This document shows positions 62,101-64,000 of a stretch of DNA of 64,000 nucleotides, in pieces (positions within the stretch are counted from its first letter, which is position 1; every line of letters begins with the position of its first letter). Both the position numbers and the translations under genes were made by a program. Source of the DNA: Trichopria drosophilae (lineage: Eukaryota > Arthropoda > Insecta > Hymenoptera > Diapriidae); contig CM059586.1 of the NCBI GenBank assembly GCA_030407085.1, positions 19,114,001 through 19,178,000 on the forward strand, written 5' to 3'. Below the pieces are notes generated by a model that was given only the letters and a program-made list of their open reading frames with translations, was not told the origin of the DNA and did not search any database.

Positions 62101-63175
62101 AAAATTTACTGTGTTTTTCGGGTTTTGGCGGCCATATTGAAAAATCTATTGGTTACACTAACTAACAAAATAGCAATGGAAGCCTGAGCATTAATGGGTT
62201 AAAACGATTCATTTAAGTATATGGATTATAGTTAGGAACTTTAAATTAATTATACAGTTTAGTGTATACAGGGTGATCCAAAAGTCCCGGAACAGCAAAA
62301 TATCTCAGCGGGAGTGCATTTTCGGGGAAAATGTTTTAGACAAAAGTTTAAGGATTTTTCCCTGGCTATTTAATAGCGATATTGAATTTGACCTTGAACA
62401 TGACCTTGAAGGTTATTTCAAGGTCAAGTTAATTTTTTTAAATGGGAACCCCTATTTTTTTTCATGGATTCTGAAAGAGCGGGAAATTCTACGTCCGAGT
62501 ATGATATGATCGATTTTTCCGGCAAGGTCATTTCAAGGTGAAATTTAAAACTCCCGTAACGGCGAAATATCTCAGAGGGTGTGCATTTCTTTGGAAATTG
62601 TTTCAGACAAAAGTTTAAGGATTTTTCCTGGTCAAATTCTGTGCTACCATTAAATAGCCCGGGAAAAATCCTTAAACTTTTGTCTGAAACAATTTCCAAA
62701 GAAATGCACACCCTCTGAGATATTTCGCCGTCACGGGAGTTTTAAGTTTCACCTTGAAATGACCTTGCCGAAAAAAACGGCCATAGCATATTCGGACGTA
62801 AAATTTTGTGCTCTTTCCGAATCCGTGAAAAAAAATAGGGGTTCCCATTTAAAAAAATTAACTTGACCTTGAAATAACCTTCAAGGTCAAATTCAATATC
62901 GCCATTAAATAGCCAGGGAAAAATCCTGAAACTTTTATCTGAAACATTTTCCTCGAAAATGCACTCCCGCTGAGATATTTTGCTGTTCCGGGACTTTTGG
63001 ATCACCCTGTATAATTTTATTTAAAAATAAATCAACTTTAATGTGTTTTCTTACCCGGAAATAGCTTCAGATATGGATGCAAGAAGCAGAGAGTACCAAG
63101 GGTCTTCTCATCACAAAAGAGATGGAAACAAATGTCCAGCGTCCAGAATCTCAAGAACAGTGTATATTACAATGA
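21721..63175 (+). CDS. ULK3: ULK3-type serine/threonine kinase, complete spliced gene
   Basis: Joined exons 21721-21807, 26515-26666, 26751-26965, 41340-41566, 50543-50804, 50898-51095, 54150-54334 and 63065-63175 total 1437 nt, giving 478 residues (human ULK3: 472). Kinase domain about 9-268: glycine loop GSGSYATV (16-23), Lys39 in VAIK, Glu57, catalytic loop HMDLKPQN (130-137; ULK3 proteins have HLD rather than HRD), DFG 152-154, APE 176-178. MIT domain 1 about 275-345; linker 346-381; MIT domain 2 about 387-457; tail ends EQCILQ, like CTLQ in vertebrate ULK3. In other animals ULK3 phosphorylates Gli factors in Hedgehog signalling and acts with ESCRT-III through its MIT domains in the abscission checkpoint; those roles are inferred here. 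All key residues are present. Confidence 0.95.
23320..23554. mobile_element. TA-flanked MITE, TTATTCTAAT phrase
   Basis: The ends CAGTAGGACATCTCTTATTC and, read inward, CAGTAGGACCTCTCTTATTC are flanked by TA. The phrase CTCTTATTCTAAT is repeated within both arms. It is related to 51791-52074 and 54947-55225. Confidence 0.8.
23709..23973. mobile_element. TA-flanked MITE, TTATTTGAAC phrase
   Basis: The right end, read inward, is CAGTAAAACCCCTCTTACTT; the left end is the same with small changes. The phrase TTACTTGAAC/TTATTTGAAC recurs within both arms. TA flanks both sides. Confidence 0.75.
24079..24233. mobile_element. Small foldback, AAATTAATAA...TTATTAATTT arms
   Basis: Arms of about 55 bp carry AGGTTGCCTTTGACCTACAA on the left and its near complement on the right (TTGTAGGACAAAGCCAACCT). 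It lies between layers of the nested complex. Confidence 0.6.
25767..26221 (+). mobile_element. 455-bp MITE, copy 2
   Basis: Same length, ends and orientation as 18023-18477, about 96 percent identical by eye. Together the two copies bracket the ULK3 promoter and exon 1. Confidence 0.85.
26284..26318 (+). pseudogene. tRNA-like 3' fragment
   Basis: A T-arm with a perfect 5-bp stem (CCGGG TTCAAGT CCCGG) is followed by an acceptor-like CAAATCA. No D-arm or anticodon arm is visible upstream, so it is a tRNA remnant or part of a tRNA-derived repeat. Confidence 0.5.
26515..26666 (+). CDS. ULK3: ULK3 exon 2 (coding)
   Basis: Residues 30-79 plus two bases of codon 80: [11 protein letters not shown] (Lys39), [11 protein letters not shown] (Glu57), [14 protein letters not shown]. 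The donor is GG|GTTCGT, weaker than consensus, but it is the only nearby GT that gives phase 2 and rebuilds [12 protein letters not shown] with exon 3. Confidence 0.88.
26667..26750 (+). other. ULK3: ULK3 intron 2 (84 bp)
   Basis: Short intron ending TTTATGTTTAG. It contains an in-frame stop (TGA at 26716-26718), so retention would truncate the kinase. Confidence 0.85.
26751..26965 (+). CDS. ULK3: ULK3 exon 3 (coding)
   Basis: Last base of codon 80 through residue 151, plus the first base of codon 152. It contains [26 protein letters not shown] and the catalytic loop HMDLKPQN. The GTATGT donor splits the codon of the DFG aspartate. Confidence 0.95.
27280..27420. mobile_element. Diverged half copy of the 5650-5929 foldback
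   Basis: ATGTTTCAAACAAAAAATAT and GAAATTC ... AAAAAAGGTT parallel the left arm at 5669-5735, and AACTCCGTAAATGAGG parallels the loop. Only half the hairpin remains recognisable. Confidence 0.45.
27430..27625. repeat. Phrase array, core AACGCTT/AAGCGT
   Basis: Variants of GCGTCCTATTAACGCT, AACGCTTAACGAAGCG and GACGCTTAACGTCCTC recur every 15-25 bp in both orientations. The locus belongs to the phrase-repeat class; element ends were not located. Confidence 0.5.
28520..28550 (+). other. Hammerhead-like motif
   Basis: CTGATGT, then a perfect 5-bp stem GACTG/CAGTC with an 8-nt loop, then GAAAC. This fits CUGAUGA-stem II-GAAAC except for the last base of the first box. A self-cleaving RNA is possible in origin but unproven; stems I and III are not clear. 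Confidence 0.35.
29238..29389 (+). mobile_element. piggyBac-type MITE, copy A (TTAA)
   Basis: A 152-bp element flanked by TTAA (29234-29237, 29390-29393), with CCCTTA-like left and GGG right ends. It shares CTGGGTCAAATATGTC and GAAAATGCTTACAGTTGT with copy B at 46019-46171, in the same orientation. Confidence 0.85.
29560..30790. mobile_element. Foldback of about 1.2 kb, ATGAGTAATTC arms
   Basis: Left arm about 29560-29685 and right arm about 30665-30790 are inverted, sharing ATGAGTAATTCYGCGATRCT then TTTAATATTT. Two open frames inside (29757-29954 minus, 30051-30308 plus) have no recognised domain. It may be a remnant of a larger element. Confidence 0.5.
32080..32960. repeat. Phrase array, core AATTGGAATT/AATTCCAATT
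   Basis: Words such as GGAATTGGATTGAATTGG, ACCAATTCCAAAT and CCAACCAATTCCTCTTAATT recur every 15-25 bp over nearly 900 bp. Nearby open frames are by-products. Confidence 0.5.
33918..34812. mobile_element. Foldback of the AATGGCGG family
   Basis: Arms (about 33918-34090 and 34665-34812) are inverted, carrying ATATTTTCGGGGT, ATTACGAA, GATATCTGATTGT and AAAATGGCGGATCCAATATG. A third internal copy of the GATTACGAATTTGATATCTG phrase lies at about 34134-34153. Confidence 0.65.
35757..36390. mobile_element. Foldback built of TATCACAA phrases with TTAGG core
   Basis: The ends CACGTCTTTATTTCAC and GTGAAATAAAGACGTG are exact inverses; weaker inverted similarity (ATATTGG) continues outside. Each arm is a run of about nine 14-16 bp phrases with the core TATCACA or its complement. 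The middle contains two short TTAGG arrays (35961-35975, 36030-36046) and a second phrase type, GCCAAAATATCCGGG (36130-36240). Confidence 0.7.
36592..37065. mobile_element. Foldback with TACCCAGGTAAAAAA ends
   Basis: TACCCAGGTAAAAAA on the left and TTTTTTTACCTGGGTA on the right are inverted ends. Internal phrases around GGCCAGAA/CTGGCCAG occur in both halves. It ends 11 bp before the next element. Confidence 0.6.
37077..37792. mobile_element. CAGGGTGATCC foldback 1 with TCAAGGTCA motifs
   Basis: The ends CAGGGTGATCCAAAAGTC and, read inward, CAGGGTGATCCAAAAGTCCC are followed on the right by TA (left flank TG). Long arms repeat TCCCTGGCTATTTAATGG and GAATTTGACCTTGAACA. At least three exact TCAAGGTCA or TGACCTTGA sites. 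The open frames 36915-37190, 37112-37312 and 37441-37815 are by-products of these arms. Confidence 0.8.
38080..40480 (-). pseudogene. Decayed non-LTR retrotransposon (reverse transcriptase)
   Basis: Minus-strand frames, broken by shifts and stops, run 5' to 3' from about 40480 to 38080. Recognisable RT pieces: [20 protein letters not shown] (about 39700-39770); [20 protein letters not shown] (about 39510-39566); WAENGVR-stop-GSPMSPT (about 39410-39450); LAYADDV followed directly by a stop (YADD at 39271-39282); [17 protein letters not shown] (about 39150-39200); and a C-terminal segment with [18 protein letters not shown] (about 38740-38800). This order matches the RT domain of LINEs and the tail region seen in insect elements of the jockey/R1 type; the exact clade is uncertain. 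The strand is strikingly purine-rich. The 185-aa and 172-aa plus-strand frames are antisense shadows. Confidence 0.85.
40067..40085 (+). repeat. Run of 19 C
   Basis: An uninterrupted homopolymer inside the LINE remnant. Its length may be inaccurate in the assembly. Confidence 0.8.
41051..41080 (+). other. CACTGAAAAAA element end
   Basis: TA then CACTGAAAAAATAG matches the ends of the phrase foldbacks at 1068-2298. A possible partner CAGTG/TA is at 43314-43320, but the arms do not match well; if paired it would enclose exon 4, so I do not join them. Confidence 0.3.
41340..41566 (+). CDS. ULK3: ULK3 exon 4 (coding)
   Basis: Last two bases of codon 152 to residue 227: [54 protein letters not shown]. 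The acceptor is TTTCTTTCAG; the exon ends in phase 0 at GAG followed by GTAATT. It carries the activation segment, the APE motif and the DLWS helix. Confidence 0.96.
41913..42171. mobile_element. TA-flanked MITE, TATATTTACG phrase
   Basis: The ends CAGTAGAGTTCCGGTATAAT and, read inward, CAGTAAAGTACCGGTATGTT are flanked by TA. The phrase TATATTTAC recurs within the left arm. G+C-rich centre. Same subfamily as 55260-55418. Confidence 0.75.
43421..44400. mobile_element. Long inverted repeat centred at about 43908
   Basis: Arms of roughly 430-480 bp are near-perfect reverse complements, including GATGTCACGTGACTATGACG, GGTGGCGTCGCTGACGGCAA and CAAAACGTCAAATAAAGTTA. Similarity continues with gaps to AATAGAGAACTTGCATG at the margins. 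It could form a cruciform or, if transcribed, a very long hairpin RNA. Confidence 0.8.
44561..45149. mobile_element. FB-like element: 80-bp tandem repeats in inverted arms
   Basis: The left arm has units starting at 44561, 44641, 44721 and 44801 (exactly 80-bp spacing, starting GGCTAAAATACGTG or variants). The right arm has the inverted unit ending at about 44989, 45069 and 45149, again 80 bp apart. Units contain GGGGTCGCCGATTACGAA and TCGCGCTCCGTAGTTTTTTA. The centre (44840-44960) has TGACCTTGA/TCAAGGTC motifs. The layout is that of Drosophila foldback (FB) elements. Confidence 0.8.
45194..45216. other. Perfect 10-bp hairpin
   Basis: CGGCATACCG and CGGTATGCCG pair around CCA, just outside the 80-bp repeat element. 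Confidence 0.8.
46019..46171 (+). mobile_element. piggyBac-type MITE, copy B (TTAA)
   Basis: A 153-bp element flanked by TTAA (46015-46018, 46172-46175), with ends CCCTTAGTTCCGAC and GGGATTAAGGG. Second copy of 29238-29389; several substitutions distinguish them. Confidence 0.87.
47104..47132 (+). repeat. (CT)n microsatellite
   Basis: About a dozen consecutive CT units. Confidence 0.85.
47896..48518. mobile_element. TTAA-flanked AATGGCGG-family element
   Basis: TTAA lies at 47892-47895 and 48519-48522; the ends are CCCTTTCATTCACG and GACGCAAAGGG. Inverted internal copies of GAATCTGATGTTAG, AAAATGGCGG and CCAATATGG occur at 47965-48020 and 48174-48235. Another TTAACCCGTAAGG at 47508 may be the left end of a larger or overlapping element. 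Confidence 0.55.
50543..50804 (+). CDS. ULK3: ULK3 exon 5 (coding)
   Basis: Residues 228-314 plus one base. [15 protein letters not shown] joins in frame to RPIE of exon 4 (vertebrate ELPLRPLLSRDCRDLL). The end of the kinase domain ([18 protein letters not shown]) is followed by the first half of MIT domain 1 ([30 protein letters not shown]). The acceptor CAAAGTAG is weak. Donor GTAAAA. Confidence 0.92.
50805..50897 (+). other. ULK3: ULK3 intron 5 (93 bp, open reading frame maintained)
   Basis: GTAAAA donor and TTTGGTGTTTCTTCAG acceptor. Removal joins FIPLLT to [18 protein letters not shown], which fits ULK3 MIT1 without the 31-residue insertion. It is a multiple of three with no stop, so an unspliced read looks like one exon. 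Confidence 0.85.
50898..51095 (+). CDS. ULK3: ULK3 exon 6 (coding)
   Basis: Two bases of codon 315 to residue 380 plus one base: second half of MIT1 ([20 protein letters not shown]), then a charged linker with [16 protein letters not shown] and a serine-rich [11 protein letters not shown]. Donor GTAAGT, phase 1. Confidence 0.9.
51791..52074. mobile_element. TA-flanked MITE, CCCTTATTCTAAT phrase, copy 1
   Basis: Ends CAGTACTCCTTCCCTTATTC and, read inward, CAGTAGTCCTTCCCTTATTC; TA on both sides. CTTATTCTAAT recurs four or more times in the left arm. The centre contains GCGCATGCGCAA. Close copy at 54947-55225. Confidence 0.85.
52240..52615. mobile_element. AATGGCGG-family foldback
   Basis: Inverted arms carry TGGTCGCTGATTAC ... 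AAAATGGCGG on the left, and GCCATCTTGGGTCTGCCATT ... GTAATCAGCGACCCC on the right, with a third GTAATCAGCGACATC copy at about 52460. Open frames at 52353-52675 are by-products. Confidence 0.55.
52981..53040 (-). pseudogene. tRNA-derived fragment (SINE head or tRNA pseudogene)
   Basis: The minus strand has an A box (TGGCTCAGGCGGTAGCGC), an anticodon-like arm (GACTTCGGAGTC) and a B box (GAGTTCGATTCC), in tRNA spacing. The acceptor and T stems pair poorly. Most likely a tRNA-derived SINE or degenerate tRNA. Confidence 0.6.
53341..54074. mobile_element. CAGGGTCATCG foldback with TCAAGGTCA motifs
   Basis: The first 100+ bp (CAGGGTCATCGAAAAGTATC ...) and the last 100+ bp are almost exact inverses; TA flanks both sides (53339-53340, 54075-54076). 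Six exact TCAAGGTCA/TGACCTTGA sites, three per arm. Non-coding. Confidence 0.88.
54150..54334 (+). CDS. ULK3: ULK3 exon 7 (coding)
   Basis: Two bases of codon 381 to residue 442: [40 protein letters not shown] and [13 protein letters not shown], the core of MIT domain 2 (vertebrate AAEPPGRRRELLHTE). Acceptor CATTAG; donor CAG followed by GTGTGT, phase 0. Confidence 0.95.
54947..55225. mobile_element. TA-flanked MITE, CCCTTATTCTAAT phrase, copy 2
   Basis: Close relative of 51791-52074 with the same phrase and the same GTAGTGGGGGAGAGGG block; ends CAGTGTCCTTCCCTTATTCT and, read inward, CAGTAGTCCTTTTCTTATTC, TA-flanked. Confidence 0.85.
55260..55418. mobile_element. TA-flanked MITE, GTATATTTAC phrase
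   Basis: Left end TAGTAGAGTCCCGGTATATT (first base changed from C); right end, read inward, CAGTACAGTCCTGGTATCAT. Shorter relative of 41913-42171. Confidence 0.65.
55759..56598. mobile_element. 840-bp foldback, CCCAATAAGC...GCTTATTGGG
   Basis: The ends are exact inverses over 10 bp and flanked by TA on both sides. Both halves are rich in phrases such as AAAGAATTCTTT and GAATGCTT. A GA-rich microsatellite lies at about 56018-56060. The ends resemble those of the 455-bp MITEs. Confidence 0.65.
56938..57370 (+). repeat. Phrase array, core GAGGAATTCCTCTT
   Basis: It starts with TACACCGCAAAAAAAATATT, similar to the CACTGAAAAAAA ends. Words such as GAGGGGATTCCTCC, GAGGATTCCTCTCAATTT and GAGAGGAATTCCTCTTC recur. 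The right end is not clear. Confidence 0.45.
59640..59972. mobile_element. AATGGCGG-family fragment
   Basis: TCCAATATGGCGGACGTACA and GGGCGCTGAATGCGATTTTA match the family. GGGCGTTAATGAGTTAAGG at about 59954 resembles the end of the 61319-62198 element. The left end is missing. Confidence 0.4.
61319..62198. mobile_element. 880-bp TTAA-flanked element
   Basis: TTAA lies at 61315-61318 and 62199-62202. The ends are CCTGTTAACGCTCAGAATTC and, read inward, CCCATTAATGCTCAGGCTTC. Inverted copies of TTCAAAATGGC (about 61637) and GCCATTTTGAA (about 61976) lie inside. No transposase; the minus frame at 61713-61937 is unrecognised. Confidence 0.7.
62269..63009. mobile_element. CAGGGTGATCC foldback 2 with TCAAGGTCA motifs
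   Basis: Same family as 37077-37792: ends CAGGGTGATCCAAAAGTCCC on both sides with TA flanks (62267-62268, 63010-63011). Long arms carry TCCCTGGCTATTTAAT and at least five exact TCAAGGTCA/TGACCTTGA sites. It ends 55 bp before exon 8. The open frames 62273-62509, 62424-62711 and 62742-63005 are by-products. Confidence 0.88.
63065..63175 (+). CDS. ULK3: ULK3 exon 8 (coding, stop)
   Basis: Residues 443-478: [16 protein letters not shown] ... [10 protein letters not shown] then TGA. I place the acceptor at GGAAATAG (63062-63064 ATAG) because LQIWMQEAE aligns without gaps to VQNLMARAE of vertebrate ULK3. The stronger-looking CTTCAG six bases on would delete two residues (NAGNAG-like choice). The final CILQ resembles CTLQ. 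Confidence 0.88.
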   Translation, partial: LQIWMQEAESTKGLLITKEMETNVQRPESQEQCILQ

Positions 63176-63540
63176 AAATATTTTAGCATTTCCAATTCGC
63201 AAAATAGTCAATGCAAGACATACTCGTTTTCGAATTGAACGAAGACAACACTGACTGCATTTTTAAGTTATGCATTTCATAAATTATAAAAGTACAGTGC
63301 ACTGAGACTTTTATAATTTATTTTAGGAAACTTCAGTAGTCGTTAATATTTTGTTTAAATGAAATAATTGTTGTCGTCTGCCATTTGTGAACGAAAGTGA
63401 GATACTGTAAATAAAAGTTATTATTTAATTCACCTGACCATTTCATTCATGTTTTATACTTTCATTGGATAAGTTGTTTGTATTCTATATATGATACGAA
63501 TTTCGTTAAAATGTACAATATAATTCCGTAAATAAAATAT
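63176..63540 (+). other. ULK3: ULK3 3' UTR with candidate poly(A) signals
   Basis: AATAAA occurs at 63410-63415 and again at 63531-63536. Either could end the transcript, giving a 3' UTR of about 250 or 370 nt. Confidence 0.55.
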
Positions 63541-64000
63541 GCTTACATTTTTATTTCTTACCGTATTTACTTATCATAACAGTGTCTATTCTAATAAATC
63601 TGGCCAATGAGATAATTTCATCGAAGAGTTCAAAGAAAGAAAACACTTGCGGCAAAAATGAAAGGTAAGGATCTGTAATAATTCTTCAGTCTATATCGAA
63701 ATTTGTGCGCTATTGGGATCAGAAAATAGAACCCCGAAGTTCAGAGGTACTTGATGCATCCTTCACTAGCGCCTCTGGCGGCACAACCAGAAAACAATTA
63801 AAGCCTAAAACTTATTTTTATACCAAGAAAGTTGTTTTTTTTGTATTTAAAATGCCACATTGTGGTGTTACTTCATCAACATTATATCAACAGCAGATTA
63901 TATCACTGTTCCCTCGTGCAATACTTTCAATTAAATGAACGAAATCACTGTAAAAACTGCAGAAGCTATTAAAAGGACTCCAATTTCAACTTCTAACTAA
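63540..64000. other. Downstream flank without a recognised gene
   Basis: The 77-codon open frame at 63705-63938 starts only at a TTG and shows no domain. GGTAAG at about 63665 could be a donor, but no exon can be supported. Confidence 0.4.

Larger units (their letters stand above)
54335..63064 (+). other. ULK3: ULK3 intron 7 (8.7 kb)
   Basis: It holds two TA-flanked MITEs, an 840-bp foldback, phrase arrays, a TTAA-flanked element and a CAGGGTGATCC foldback. The stretches 57500-59600 and 59960-61310 show no feature I can support; open frames there have no domains. Confidence 0.85.

Noticed and set aside
62273..63005. Conserved repeated proteins ([14 protein letters not shown]...)
   Set aside because: The same frame appears in both arms of CAGGGTGATCC foldbacks; it is a by-product of the repeat, not a coding family.
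21721..63175. Gene is ULK1/2 (Atg1) or another kinase
   Set aside because: Two MIT domains, a length of 478 residues, HMD in the catalytic loop and the CILQ tail fit ULK3; ULK1/2 proteins are about twice as long with a different C-terminal region.
63705..63938. Separate small gene downstream of ULK3
   Set aside because: TTG start only, no domain, low-complexity lysine/valine/phenylalanine stretch.

Overview
This is nuclear DNA from an insect, very A+T-rich, with long introns and many transposon remnants. Short (TTAGG)n-like arrays, the style of the decayed non-LTR retrotransposon and the Ariadne-1 and ULK3 protein sequences fit a hymenopteran best (ant or wasp). That placement is inference; no species is named.

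Two protein-coding genes are supported, in divergent orientation about 15 kb apart. The first coding exon of the RBR E3 ubiquitin ligase Ariadne-1 (ari-1) lies on the minus strand at 6263-6469. It has a spliced 5' UTR and a CpG-rich probable promoter at about 6570-7140; the rest of the gene runs off the left edge. A complete ULK3-type serine/threonine kinase gene lies on the plus strand at 21721-63175. Its eight coding exons (87, 152, 215, 227, 262, 198, 185 and 111 nt, all phases consistent) give 478 residues: kinase domain, MIT domain 1, linker, MIT domain 2 and a tail ending like vertebrate ULK3. Seven introns make up almost all of the 41.5 kb. There is one intact tRNA-Gly(GCC) gene on the minus strand at 15732-15802, and tRNA-like fragments near 26284 and 52981.

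The rest is mostly non-autonomous mobile DNA. Long inverted-repeat (foldback) elements dominate. Some have TTAA target duplications and CCC...GGG ends (piggyBac type), many have TA duplications (Tc1/mariner type), and one has a 9-bp duplication (Mutator-like). Two 455-bp MITE copies flank ULK3 exon 1. A decayed non-LTR retrotransposon fills 38080-40480 on the minus strand, and a second reverse-transcriptase remnant is at 13869-14345.

The most unusual pattern is a recurrent architecture. Inverted-repeat elements carry arrays of short, diverged phrases of about 15-28 nt; each locus has its own phrase, shared between its two arms. Several elements are nested inside one another, some with TTAGG arrays at the core. 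A second pattern is a set of four foldbacks carrying dense exact TCAAGGTCA motifs (the extended half-site of FTZ-F1/ERR-type nuclear receptors); two of them end 75 and 55 bp upstream of ULK3 exons 7 and 8. All alignments were made by eye, with no database search.
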